A stretch of 64,000 bases of DNA from an uncultured Lachnospiraceae bacterium (GCA_934432595.1 CAKRYR010000003.1:1-64000), one strand, 5' to 3'. Positions 1 to 8,126 are shown, counted from the stretch's first letter. The notes: generated by a model not told the origin, from the sequence alone. Numbers and translations are program-made.

Positions 1-711
1 TCGAATGCCAGTCTAAAAATAAGCAGAGGACTTGTTTGGACTGGCAAAATTAATGAAATTTAACGAAAAATGAGTCAAGTGCCAGTCCAAAATAATGTTG
101 GAGTGCACTTTGGACTGGCAAAATTAATGAAATTTAACGAAAAATGAGTCAAATGCCAGTCTAAAATAACGTTGGAGTGCAGTTTGGACTGGCAAAATTA
201 ATGAAAATTAATGAAAAATGAGTCGAACGCCAGTCCAAAATAACGTTGGAGTGCAGTTTGGACTGGCAAAATTAATGAAATTTAACGAAAAATGAGTCAA
301 ATGCCAGTCTAAAATAACGTTGGAGTGCATTTTGGACTGGCAAAATTAATGAAATTTAACGAAAAATGAATCAAATGCCAGTCTAAAAATAAGCAGAGAA
401 CTTGTTTGGACTGGCAAAATTAATGAAATTTAACGAAAAATGAATCAAACGCCAGTCTAAAATAGCGTTCAAGTGCAGTTTGGACTGGCAAAATTAATGA
501 AAATTAATGAAAAATGAGTTAAATGCCAGTCCAAAATAACGTTGGAGTGCAGTTTGGACTGGCAAAATTAATGAAAATTAATGAAAAATGAGTCGAATGC
601 CAGTCTAAAAATAAGCAGAGGACTTGTTTGGACTGGCAAAATTAATGAAATTTAACGAAAAATGAATCAAACGCCAGTCTAAAGTAGTGTTCAAGTGCAC
701 TTTGGACTGGC
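1..711. repeat. Tandem array of ten 74-bp hairpin units
   Basis: Units begin at 7, 81, 155, 229, 303, 377, 451, 525, 599 and 673, so the period is exactly 74 bp. Each unit is a 39-nt hairpin (left arm GCCAGTCYAAA, 17-nt loop, right arm TTTGGACTGGC) followed by a 35-nt AT-rich linker. The last unit ends at 711 without a linker. The first six bases match a linker end, so the array probably continues to the left. Units 1, 6 and 9 share one loop sequence (AATAAGCAGAGGACTTG type); the other seven share another (ATAACGTTGGAGTGCAG type). 74 is not a multiple of 3 and there is no long reading frame, so coding is unlikely. I do not recognise the family. Confidence 0.95.
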
Positions 712-799
712 ATGCTGTAAAATTTCGTACTGTACTGTATAAATCTCGCGGAGCTTTAGTTTAGTCAAGAATTTGTAGGTTTTTTTTTCTATAAATTGT

Positions 800-1110
800 A
801 GTAGACAGATTTTCATTTTTACATTTTCATTAGTAAACAGATTTGAAGATTTATATTAGTGAGCTTGTAAGTATACAGATAGAAAAATATATATTATTCA
901 ATTTGAAAGGTATTTGCGTGCCTTAGCACTTAACAAGCACAAGCTTATAAAGCGAAGTGCGAGTTTAGTGCTACTAGGCAAAGCAACGAAGCGAGAGCGT
1001 CCTTTCAAATGAATAACTATATAATTTCCTATCGTAACGAATAACCACCCACTAATATAAATATTCAAATCGTCACTTATAACATCAAAAATGAAAATCG
1101 TCCCTAGAAC
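800..1110. repeat. Fold-back (MITE-like) element, copy A
   Basis: The stretch 803-909 is an imperfect inverted copy of 1001-1110; both arms carry CATTTTT, ATTTATATTAGTG and ATTTGAAAGG blocks in the expected opposite orientation. The centre (910-1000) is itself roughly palindromic, with GCCTTAGCACT facing AGTGCTACTAGGC. The whole element could fold into one long hairpin. Its right arm recurs at 15125-15224 with about 92 of 100 positions identical. Parts of its arm and centre recur in inverted orientation at 57185-57294. No transposase is present, so it would be non-autonomous if mobile. Confidence 0.8.
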
Positions 1111-1138
1111 AGAAAACCCTAAGCCTACAAATTTATAT

Positions 1139-1165
1139 TAAATTAATGGGGAAATGTGTCGATAA
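1139..1165 (+). promoter_or_regulatory. Sigma-28 (SigD)-type promoter
   Basis: TAAA at 1139-1142, a 15-nt spacer, then GTCGATAA at 1158-1165. The Bacillus/Clostridia flagellar sigma-D consensus is TAAA-N15-GCCGATAT, so the match is good and the spacing exact. It lies about 60 nt upstream of a gene with flagellar-cap similarity, which fits. Confidence 0.7.
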
Positions 1166-1224
1166 TAATATATAATGGAGAGCTAGGTGAGATAGGTTTT
1201 GATTGATTGGAGAGGAGAGTTATT

Positions 1225-1956
1225 ATGTCAAGATTTTATGGTTTGTATAATTATAGTAGTTTGTTTTCTAAAGATAATTCTACGTCATCTTTTTATAGTA
1301 ATTTATCTCAATATAGTAGTATAAAGTCTGGTGCATATAAGAAAGCTACTAAGGCTTTATTTCAAAAGAATACATCATCTAAAACTGATAAAAAAGATAA
1401 TTATTCTATAAGTAAAGATTATTTATCAAATTTTAGTATTAATAGTAAAGAGTTTTCAAAAACAAAGACAAAGGCTACAAGTTTAGTAGATGCTGGTAAT
1501 AAACTTATAAGTACTGAAAAGGATGGCTTATTTGTAGATAAGAATAATTATGATAAGGATAAAATATATGATTCAGTTAAAGAATTTGTAAGTAGTTATA
1601 ATAGTACAGTGGATTCTCTTAATACAGTAACAAATAAATCTATAAAGACTGTTGGAAATAATATGACTAGAATGACAGATGTAATGAGTAATAGTTTGAA
1701 TAAAGTAGGTGTTACTGTTGGAACTGATGGTAAACTTAGCGTTGATGAGAAAACTTTTATAGATTCAGATATGAATCAAGTTAAGTCTTTATTTAATGGA
1801 AGTAGTTCATATGCTGGTATGATAACTTCATATGCATCTAAGATTGCTAATCAGGCGAATAATCAATTAGCTGCAGTTAATGGAAGTCTATATGGAAATA
1901 ATGGTTCATATTATTCGAGTTTTAATAGTGGAGCATTTTATAATAGATATCTTTAG
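1225..1956 (+). CDS. Small FliD C-terminal-domain-like protein
   Basis: 243 residues, rich in Ser, Asn, Tyr and Lys, with no signal peptide or membrane segment. Residues about 85-225 resemble the C-terminal domain of the flagellar cap protein FliD (HAP2): a helical YNSTVDSLN stretch, then GVTVGTDGKLSVDEKTF, then VKSLFNGSSSYAGM. Full FliD is about 450-700 residues, so this is a much shorter relative with a Ser/Asn/Tyr-rich N-terminus. ATG 1225 is chosen because a GGAGAGG ribosome site sits just before it; an upstream TTG at 1207 would overlap that site. A sigma-28-like promoter lies upstream. Inference: a flagellum-associated or exported protein of the motility regulon. It could also be an unrelated protein with a similar helical fold. 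Confidence 0.6.
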   Translation: MSRFYGLYNYSSLFSKDNSTSSFYSNLSQYSSIKSGAYKKATKALFQKNTSSKTDKKDNYSISKDYLSNFSINSKEFSKTKTKATSLVDAGNKLISTEKDGLFVDKNNYDKDKIYDSVKEFVSSYNSTVDSLNTVTNKSIKTVGNNMTRMTDVMSNSLNKVGVTVGTDGKLSVDEKTFIDSDMNQVKSLFNGSSSYAGMITSYASKIANQANNQLAAVNGSLYGNNGSYYSSFNSGAFYNRYL

Positions 1957-1988
1957 TAGATAGATTGACTTAAGATAAACTAGTACAA

Positions 1989-2012
1989 AAAAAGAGCCAT
2001 AAGGCTCTTTTT
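1989..2012 (+). terminator. Rho-independent terminator
   Basis: AAAAAGAGCC, loop ATAA, GGCTCTTTTT: a 10-bp stem ending in T residues, 33 nt after the FliD-like gene stops. Confidence 0.9.
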
Positions 2013-2572
2013 CTGTGGTATAAAAATACCAATGCGTATAATAGGGTGGGAGTAGAAAGTGATATAAATCACTATACGAACGATATTATAGGAATTAAAT
2101 GTGTTTAAAACGTGTTCGAAATGTGATGAAAATGTGAAATGGAGTAGACATGCAAGTCGTATTTTGTTAAATAGGAAATGCAATATAACTTGCAATATAA
2201 TTTCTTATTTAACAAAAAAGAACTATCTTGCAATATATGTAAGATAGTTCTAAAATATTATTATTATATTATAAAATGAAGAGAGTGAATTGTTTTTCTA
2301 TAATATAATTATAATATTTAAATATGTCTGAATTATGTACATATTCGGAAGAAAATATTAACATTTTGAATATTAATTTTGAATTTTCAGAATTTATAGT
2401 ATTAAGGTGTCAAAAGTACAATTTCATTGCTAGAATAATTTTTTGAAGATTTGACACTTTAATCTTTATAGTAATAATAGTAATATGTGTTCCTATTAGG
2501 GTGCAAGTAACTCTTTAATTTAGGTAAGGTAGGTTTGAGAGTAAAACAATTTAAGAAAGGTATGTAATATGA
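2013..2572. other. Long intergenic region with three hairpins
   Basis: About 560 bp with no convincing gene. It holds a hairpin at about 2167-2208 (AAATAGGAAAT facing ATTTCTTATTT), an 11-bp perfect stem at about 2221-2252 (AGAACTATCTT facing AAGATAGTTCT) and an 11-bp stem at 2404-2460 (AAGGTGTCAAA facing TTTGACACTTT, one G-T pair). GCAATATA occurs three times between 2178 and 2240. None has a terminal T run, so they are not ordinary terminators. The first hairpin resembles one at 42460-42483. Confidence 0.6.
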
Positions 2573-3052
2573 ATGGGAATAACAGTTATATCAGTTGGTA
2601 AAATTAAAGAAAAATATTTAACAATGGCAATAGACGAATATAGTAAACGTCTGTCGAAATATTGTAAATTAAGTTTCATCCAAGTTCAGGATGAAAAAAC
2701 ACCTGATAATGTAAGTGAAACAGTAAATAATAAAATTAAAGAGATAGAAGGCGAGAGAATCCTTAAGAATATAAAGAATTCTGTATATGTAATAGCATTA
2801 GCAATTGAAGGTAAACAATTAAGTTCTGAACAGTTGGCTTCAACTTTAGACAATCTTGCAGTGACTGGCAAAAGTGATATTGTTTTTGTTATTGGTGGTT
2901 CACTTGGATTATCATCACAGGTCTTATCAAGGGCAGATTATTTACTTAGTTTTTCTAAGATGACTTTTCCACATCAGCTGATGAAAGTTATTTTGTTAGA
3001 GCAGATATATCGATCATATAGAATTATAAAGAATGAACCATATCATAAATAA
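2573..3052 (+). CDS. rlmH: 23S rRNA pseudouridine1915 N3-methyltransferase RlmH
   Basis: 159 residues, the normal length of the RlmH/YbeA SPOUT methyltransferase family. RlmH uses S-adenosylmethionine to methylate pseudouridine 1915 in helix 69 of 23S rRNA on assembled ribosomes. Hallmarks are visible: VGKIKEKYL near the N-terminus, the cofactor-loop motif FVIGGSLGLS, and the near-invariant C-terminal block SFSKMTFPHQLMKVILLEQ ending in EPYHK. ATG 2573 is used because it is in the conserved frame; an ATG four bases earlier is out of frame. The AGAAAGG sequence at about 2553-2559 is a plausible ribosome site. The gene appears monocistronic. Confidence 0.97.
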   Translation: MGITVISVGKIKEKYLTMAIDEYSKRLSKYCKLSFIQVQDEKTPDNVSETVNNKIKEIEGERILKNIKNSVYVIALAIEGKQLSSEQLASTLDNLAVTGKSDIVFVIGGSLGLSSQVLSRADYLLSFSKMTFPHQLMKVILLEQIYRSYRIIKNEPYHK

Positions 3053-3174
3053 TATTCGGTTTAATATAGAAAGTAATAGAAAAAAATGATGTAACAGTTC
3101 TGTCATTGGCTAAATAGTTACAAAGGAATATTTGTTAGGAATATTATGTAATATTTGGATAAAAATATTGTTTA

Positions 3175-3203
3175 TTGTTAAAATATGTGTGGAGTGGTAT
3201 AAT
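3175..3203 (+). promoter_or_regulatory. Sigma-A promoter
   Basis: TTGTTA at 3175-3180, 17-nt spacer, TATAAT at 3198-3203, upstream of the LURP-one-family gene. Confidence 0.75.
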
Positions 3204-3235
3204 TAGGAATATAGTGATAAATTTTGGAGGTACAA

Positions 3236-3733
3236 ATGGGAAAGTTATTAATAAAGCAAAAGGTATTTAGTATAAGAGATAAATTTAACGTATATGATGA
3301 AAATGAAAATATAAAATATAAAGTACAGTCATCATTGTTTTCGTTAAAGTATAAACTAACGGTTTATGATCAATATGACAATGAGATAGGCATAATTACA
3401 CAGCGTTTTTTCTCCTTTATGCCTAAATTTGATGTGGAAATAAAAGGTCAAATTGTGGGAACAATAAGAAAAAAATTTAAGATGTTTTCTAATAATTATG
3501 ATATAGATTATAATGGATGGAGAGTTGAAGGAAATTTTCTTGGTTGGAATTACAATGTTTTTAATGGATATAATGTTGTGGCTAGAATAGATAAAGAGAT
3601 TTTTCATTGGGGCGATACATATGTAATAAATTATGCGAATGAAGAGAATGAATTGAATGCATTATTACTTGTTTTAGCTATTGATGCAGCAAACCGTGCA
3701 GATTCGGCTGCGGCAAGTTCAGCTTCAAATTAG
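3236..3733 (+). CDS. LURP-one-related (YxjI/LOR) family protein
   Basis: 165 residues. The pattern of beta strands built on repeated motifs (KLLIKQKVFSIRDKFNVYDE, KYKLTVYDQYDNEIGII, FDVEIKGQIVGTIRKKF, WNYNVFNGYNVVARIDKE) matches the LURP-one-related/YxjI family, a tubby-like barrel fold found in plants and many Firmicutes. The biochemical role is unknown; phospholipid binding is suggested for the fold. The C-terminal helix is Ala/Ser-rich. ATG 3236 follows a GGAGG at 3226-3230; the more upstream TTG at 3224 overlaps that site. It probably shares a transcript with the CapA-like gene 25 nt downstream. Confidence 0.8.
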   Translation: MGKLLIKQKVFSIRDKFNVYDENENIKYKVQSSLFSLKYKLTVYDQYDNEIGIITQRFFSFMPKFDVEIKGQIVGTIRKKFKMFSNNYDIDYNGWRVEGNFLGWNYNVFNGYNVVARIDKEIFHWGDTYVINYANEENELNALLLVLAIDAANRADSAAASSASN

Positions 3734-3758
3734 TTATTGAAGATGAGGGAGGGGTTTT

Positions 3759-4889
3759 GTGAAAAATAAGAGGGAAATATTTGTACCAGTAATTTTAGGA
3801 ATATTAGCATCCATTATGTTAACAATTGTACTTAAAGTATTTGTGTTTGACAGATTATTAAAAAATGATAATAGGATGACTACAAATGATGTAAGTGCTA
3901 ATGAGACAAATATTAATGAGAATAATAGCGAGACTCAAGGAGTACAATCAAACCAGGTGTCTATGATATTTGGTGGAGATTTTCTGTTGTCAAATGAGAT
4001 GCTAAATGCTTATAATAAAAATGGTGAAGGCTTGAAAAACATTATGTCAGAGGATTTGCAAAAAGAATTTAATGATGCCGATATTGCAATGGTTAATAAT
4101 GAATTCCCCTATAGTAATAGAGGAACCCAAGCACAGGATAAACAGTATACTTTTAGAGTAGATCCAAGTAATGTTAAGATACTAAATGAAATGGGTGTAG
4201 ATATAGTTTCCTTGGCTAATAATCATACACTTGATTTTGGCGTTGATGCACTTATTGATTCTATGGAAGCTTTAAAGGGCGCATCTATTTTATATGGTGG
4301 TGCTGGTAATAATTTGGATGAGGCTAAAGAGATTAAATATATTGAAAAGAATTATAAGAAGGTTGCTTTTTTATGTGCTACAAGAGTTATTCCTGTTTCT
4401 GAATGGAATGCTACTGATGATAGAGCAGGATTATTTACAACTTATGATTCAAGAAACTTGGTAGCTCAGATTACTGAAGCAGAAAATAATGCAGATGTGA
4501 CTATAGTATTTGTTCACTGGGGCGTTGAAAGAGCAGAAAATCCAGAAGATTACCAAAGAGAACTTGCTAAAAAATATATTGATGCAGGGGCAGATATGGT
4601 AATTGGTGCACATTCTCATTGTTTACAGGGAATGGAAGTATATAATGGTAAGTTGATTACATATAGTTTAGGAAATTTTATTTTCAATGGTAGATATAAT
4701 AAAACAATGGCTTTAAAGGCAATTATCAATGAAGATAATAGTATTAAAGCACAATTTATACCGTGTGAATCTAGTTCATATAAAACTTATATAGCAGAGG
4801 ATAGTAAGGCGCAGGAGATTAGAGATTATTACAAGAACATTTCCTTTGATATAGATATGGACGATGAAGGGTATATTAATATTAATTGA
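3759..4889 (+). CDS. CapA-family (PGA_cap) metallophosphatase-like membrane protein
   Basis: 376 residues. Residues about 8-30 form an N-terminal membrane anchor, followed by a polar linker (about 35-66). The rest is the CapA/PgsA poly-gamma-glutamate family domain, a calcineurin-like metallophosphoesterase fold: FGGD (71-74), NNE (113-115), LANNHTLDFG, HWG (253-255), GAHSH (283-287) and SLGNF. In Bacillus CapA works with CapB and CapC in capsule synthesis or export. None of those is nearby, so a capsule role is not supported and a surface phosphoesterase is equally possible. GTG 3759 follows a GGGAGGGG ribosome site. Confidence 0.85.
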   Translation: MKNKREIFVPVILGILASIMLTIVLKVFVFDRLLKNDNRMTTNDVSANETNINENNSETQGVQSNQVSMIFGGDFLLSNEMLNAYNKNGEGLKNIMSEDLQKEFNDADIAMVNNEFPYSNRGTQAQDKQYTFRVDPSNVKILNEMGVDIVSLANNHTLDFGVDALIDSMEALKGASILYGGAGNNLDEAKEIKYIEKNYKKVAFLCATRVIPVSEWNATDDRAGLFTTYDSRNLVAQITEAENNADVTIVFVHWGVERAENPEDYQRELAKKYIDAGADMVIGAHSHCLQGMEVYNGKLITYSLGNFIFNGRYNKTMALKAIINEDNSIKAQFIPCESSSYKTYIAEDSKAQEIRDYYKNISFDIDMDDEGYININ

Positions 4890-4893
4890 TAAT

Positions 4894-4916
4894 GAAGAGT
4901 CCTTATGGACTCTTTT
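4894..4916 (+). terminator. Rho-independent terminator
   Basis: AAGAGTCC, loop TTAT, GGACTCTT followed by TT, directly after the CapA-like gene and before the YqeY gene. Confidence 0.85.
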
Positions 4917-4944
4917 GTATAGAACAAACAAGGAGGAAGTTATA

Positions 4945-5382
4945 ATGCAATTTGAGAAATTACAAAAGGATATGATAGCTGCTATGAAGGCTAAAGATAA
5001 AAGTAGAAAGGATAGTATTTCATCATTAATTTCTGCTGTGAAAAAAGTAGCTATAGATGAAGGAGTTAGGGATAACATAACAGAAGATTTAGTTGATAGG
5101 GTTATTTTGAAGGAAATTAAGAGTGTTAAGGAACAAATCGATAGTTGTCCAACATCTCGTCAAGATTTACTTGATGAATATACAGCAAGATATAATGTTA
5201 TAAATGAGTATGCACCAGAACAATTGTCTGAGGATAAGATTAAAGAAATACTTAATGAGAAATTTGCTGATGTTATAGCAACTAAGAATAAAGGACAAAT
5301 TATGAAAGTTGCAATGGGAGAGCTTAAAGGTAAAGCTGATGGAAAATTAATTAATCAAGTTGTAACATCTTTATGCCAATAA
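4945..5382 (+). CDS. GatB/YqeY domain protein
   Basis: 145 residues, typical for YqeY. It is an all-helical domain related to the C-terminal part of GatB, the tRNA-recognising subunit of Asp/Glu-tRNA amidotransferase. Typical features are KLQKDMIAAMKAKDKSRKD at the start, the YNVINEYAPEQLSE segment and the C-terminal KGQIMKVAMGELKGKADG...NQVV. The stand-alone role is not established; tRNA-linked functions are suspected. ATG 4945 has AGGAGG upstream at the right distance; an upstream in-frame ATG at 4864 lies inside the preceding gene. Homologues often follow rpsU, but no rpsU is present here. Confidence 0.88.
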   Translation: MQFEKLQKDMIAAMKAKDKSRKDSISSLISAVKKVAIDEGVRDNITEDLVDRVILKEIKSVKEQIDSCPTSRQDLLDEYTARYNVINEYAPEQLSEDKIKEILNEKFADVIATKNKGQIMKVAMGELKGKADGKLINQVVTSLCQ

Positions 5383-5514
5383 GGATATATGTAAGTAGAT
5401 TTATTTTTAATCAAGAAGTTGAGTAAGAAATTGAATAATATTATATGTTTTTAGCCATACTAACTTATATTTAGAAATTTATTAAACAAAAAATATTTCA
5501 TAATGGAGGTTTGT

Positions 5515-5841
5515 ATGGCTAAAAATAAATTTTTAGTTGTTTATATTGTATTAGGTTGTGTAATTCTTATTATAGCAGGTGGGGCATTGGCAAAAGGCAT
5601 TGCTAATAAGTCTGCAAAGAATACCATATCAAGAGAGAAAGCATATTCTATTGCTGCTGAAAATGCCGGTGTAGATACTTCTAAAGTAGAGTATACAAAA
5701 TGCAATTTGAAAATAGATGATGGCCATTATGTATATGATGTAGAATTTATTGATAATGATATTAAATATGAATATGAGATACATGGAAGTACAGGGCAAA
5801 TTCTAGATATTGAGAAAGGACGTATATCTACCATTTCTTAA
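5515..5841 (+). CDS. Membrane-anchored PepSY-domain protein
   Basis: 108 residues. Residues about 7-27 form one membrane helix, leaving an outward-facing PepSY domain (about 36-103: ISREKAYSIAAENAGVD, then YVYDVEFIDNDIKYEYEIHGSTGQILDIE). PepSY domains are thought to act as protease inhibitors or regulators at the cell surface. The gene lies two genes before nothing protease-like except the subtilase that starts 245 nt downstream, so a functional link is possible but unproven. ATG 5515 follows GGAGG at 5505-5509; the ATG at 5503 overlaps that site. Confidence 0.85.
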   Translation: MAKNKFLVVYIVLGCVILIIAGGALAKGIANKSAKNTISREKAYSIAAENAGVDTSKVEYTKCNLKIDDGHYVYDVEFIDNDIKYEYEIHGSTGQILDIEKGRISTIS

Positions 5842-5852
5842 TCTAATAGATA

Positions 5853-5919
5853 TTGAACTGCGTTCCCACTCGCACGCGAAAGAGTCGCACGCGAAAGAGT
5901 CGCACGCGACTCTTTGAAT
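5853..5919 (+). repeat. Dispersed repeat with 15-bp tandem units and terminator-like hairpin
   Basis: The sequence TTGAACTGCGTTCCCACTCG at 5853 recurs at 38539 with two changes. It is followed by two and a part copies of the 15-mer CGCACGCGAAAGAGT. The last copy closes a 10-bp hairpin (AAAGAGTCGC facing GCGACTCTTT, 5894-5915) that may also terminate the PepSY transcript. Confidence 0.75.
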
Positions 5920-6005
5920 AAAATGCTAAAAAGCTTTAATAATTAAATATTTATAAAATATTACAAAATACAAAAGAAAAGATTACAAAAATATTAATAG
6001 GTTTA

Positions 6006-6034
6006 TTGATGATGTAAAAAAATAAATATATACT
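6006..6034 (+). promoter_or_regulatory. Probable sigma-A promoter for the subtilase
   Basis: TTGATG at 6006-6011, 17-nt spacer, TATACT at 6029-6034, about 50 nt upstream of the subtilase start. Confidence 0.5.
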
Positions 6035-6086
6035 AGTACTATGGGAAACATAAATGTGGAAGTCTCTTTGAAATGGGGGAAAATAT

Positions 6087-8126
6087 ATGAAGAAGAAATT
6101 TGCTTTTGTTTTAGTACTAGCATTATTTTTTAGTATTGTTATGGGGGGAAAACAGATAAAGAAAGCTTATGCTCATTATGCAATGTTAGAAGAAGAAAAA
6201 GATTATATAGTCGTAACTAACAATGAGGGTACATTTAATACAATTAACAAAAAATATGACGATGTAAAAAGTGAGTCTGAGGAAACTACAGAGACATTGC
6301 AAGACAATAATGTTATGGTTACTGAGATTAATTTAAGAGAGGCTAATCAGTTAGCTAAAGAGAAAAATATAATTGCTGTTGAAAAAAATTATGAAGTTGA
6401 AGCTACAGGAAATATAGATGTTGATAATTTAACAGGCATAGAACAGGATTCAGAAGAATGGAATATAAATATGATAAATGCAAAGTCTGGTGACAATATG
6501 AATGTTACAAATAAAATTAAGGTGGCTATATTGGACTCAGGTGTTGAATATTCAGAGAGACTTAATGTTGTATCAAGAAAGTCATTTTTACCAGGAGAGC
6601 TACCTGGAAATGAAGTGTTTGAAGATATCTCTGGACATGGAACAAGTGTAGCTGGTGTGTTGGCAGCAAGGACTAATACTGGAAGCACACTAAGAGGCGT
6701 AAATTCTAATGTGGAGATATATTCAGCAAAAGTACTTGATGAGGAAAACAAGGCACCTATAAGTAGAGTCATAGCAGGTATATATTGGGCAATTGATAAT
6801 AAAGTAAATATAATTAGTATTAGTTTTGGAACAACAAATTATTCTAAAGCTCTAGAACTAGCCATAAAAGAAGCTACAGATAAAGGAATATTGGTTGTTG
6901 CGGCAGCAGGAAATGAGAATAGTGATGTTGTAGAGTATCCAGCTGCATTTGAAAATGTACTTGCAGTTGGAGGTGTTGATAGCAAGGGTAATATCTCTTC
7001 TGAAAGTTCTAAAGGAAAAAAGATTGATATATTTGCACCAGGAGAAAAGGTTCGTTCATTAGGTTCTTTTGATGGAGAAGTTATAGTATCCGGAACAAGT
7101 ATAGCGGTACCACATGTGGTTGGTGTGGCAAGTGTATTATGGCAGAAGGATATATCTAAAAGTGCAGATTTCATAAAGAATTTAATCATAGACAGTGCTA
7201 ATAAATCAAATGAAAATATTAAACAAGGTATAGTTGATTTGAAATATGCATTGGATATGTATGATACATATAATTATGAAGAAAAAACAGATAGCTCAAG
7301 TAATAATATAAATCTAACTTATTTGTCAGTTGATGACACAGAAAATTATGTTACAGGGAGTTGGGGAAAGGTTGATCACCAAAGGACTGTTATTGAAGCT
7401 AGTGCCAACGCTAATTTAAACATAGTTCAGATAAAACTTTTAAAATGGGGAGCTATATATTCAGATAAAAGTTTAAATTTACAAGGAATGACTACTAATC
7501 CATATTTTCATGGTTATAATAAAAAGAAAGATTATGAGACAACAAAGCAAGCTTATAATTATTTAGCAGGTTACATATATTTGACAAGATGTGCTTTAGC
7601 CGGAACTTATAATCAAAATAAAAGTGATTTATTAAATACAACCGGCAATATTGCTGAGATGGATGAAAAGTTAAAGTTGATTAACTTCGGAGGAACAGAA
7701 AAGCTTGCCGGTAATTTTTTTAAACGACCTGTATTATTAGGATATGAAAATACCGAAGAAAATAGAGGAATATTACTTTGGGGAATGGCAATGCACACAG
7801 TAGCAGATGTGTTCGCACATAGTTCTTATACTGAATATAACGATAATATGACATATATTTCACATGAATCATCAGAGATTAAGGAGGCAGATAATTCTTC
7901 TTATATTCCAACTAGGTATAAGGCTGCTAAGGCGGTTGTTAAGAATGTTCTTGCACATTATGTAAATGGAACAGAAGGTTCAGTAGAAGATTTTGTATTA
8001 GATAATACATATTATGATGGTTCATTTCAAATTAGAAATTTACAAAAATACGCGGCAGAGTTAACTACATTAAACTCAAATCAAGATCAGACTTTACGTA
8101 GTATAACAAGATATGTAGGAAAGTAA
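6087..8126 (+). CDS. Secreted subtilisin-like (S8) protease with unusual C-terminal region
   Basis: 679 residues. Residues 1-29 are a signal peptide ending KKAYA. Residues about 38-106 look like an I9 propeptide. The S8 catalytic domain spans about 143-390: AILDSG (Asp150), SGHGTSVAG (His184), oxyanion Asn276 in AAAGNENSD, and SGTSIAVPHV (Ser338), so the triad is complete. Residues about 405-679 are not a usual subtilase appendage. They contain LWGMAMHTVADVFAHSS (His570, Asp574, His578), a HxxxDxxxH arrangement reminiscent of zinc-dependent phospholipase C/S1-P1-type helical folds. Role inferred: extracellular proteolysis, with a second domain of unknown activity. ATG 6087 follows a GGGGG ribosome site. 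Confidence 0.9.
   Translation: MKKKFAFVLVLALFFSIVMGGKQIKKAYAHYAMLEEEKDYIVVTNNEGTFNTINKKYDDVKSESEETTETLQDNNVMVTEINLREANQLAKEKNIIAVEKNYEVEATGNIDVDNLTGIEQDSEEWNINMINAKSGDNMNVTNKIKVAILDSGVEYSERLNVVSRKSFLPGELPGNEVFEDISGHGTSVAGVLAARTNTGSTLRGVNSNVEIYSAKVLDEENKAPISRVIAGIYWAIDNKVNIISISFGTTNYSKALELAIKEATDKGILVVAAAGNENSDVVEYPAAFENVLAVGGVDSKGNISSESSKGKKIDIFAPGEKVRSLGSFDGEVIVSGTSIAVPHVVGVASVLWQKDISKSADFIKNLIIDSANKSNENIKQGIVDLKYALDMYDTYNYEEKTDSSSNNINLTYLSVDDTENYVTGSWGKVDHQRTVIEASANANLNIVQIKLLKWGAIYSDKSLNLQGMTTNPYFHGYNKKKDYETTKQAYNYLAGYIYLTRCALAGTYNQNKSDLLNTTGNIAEMDEKLKLINFGGTEKLAGNFFKRPVLLGYENTEENRGILLWGMAMHTVADVFAHSSYTEYNDNMTYISHESSEIKEADNSSYIPTRYKAAKAVVKNVLAHYVNGTEGSVEDFVLDNTYYDGSFQIRNLQKYAAELTTLNSNQDQTLRSITRYVGK

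Noticed and set aside
1..711. CRISPR array
   Set aside because: The units are palindromic and the sequence between them is almost the same each time; CRISPR spacers are unique. No cas genes are present.
1..711. Tandem-repeat protein gene
   Set aside because: The 74-bp period is not a multiple of three, and stop codons occur in all frames.
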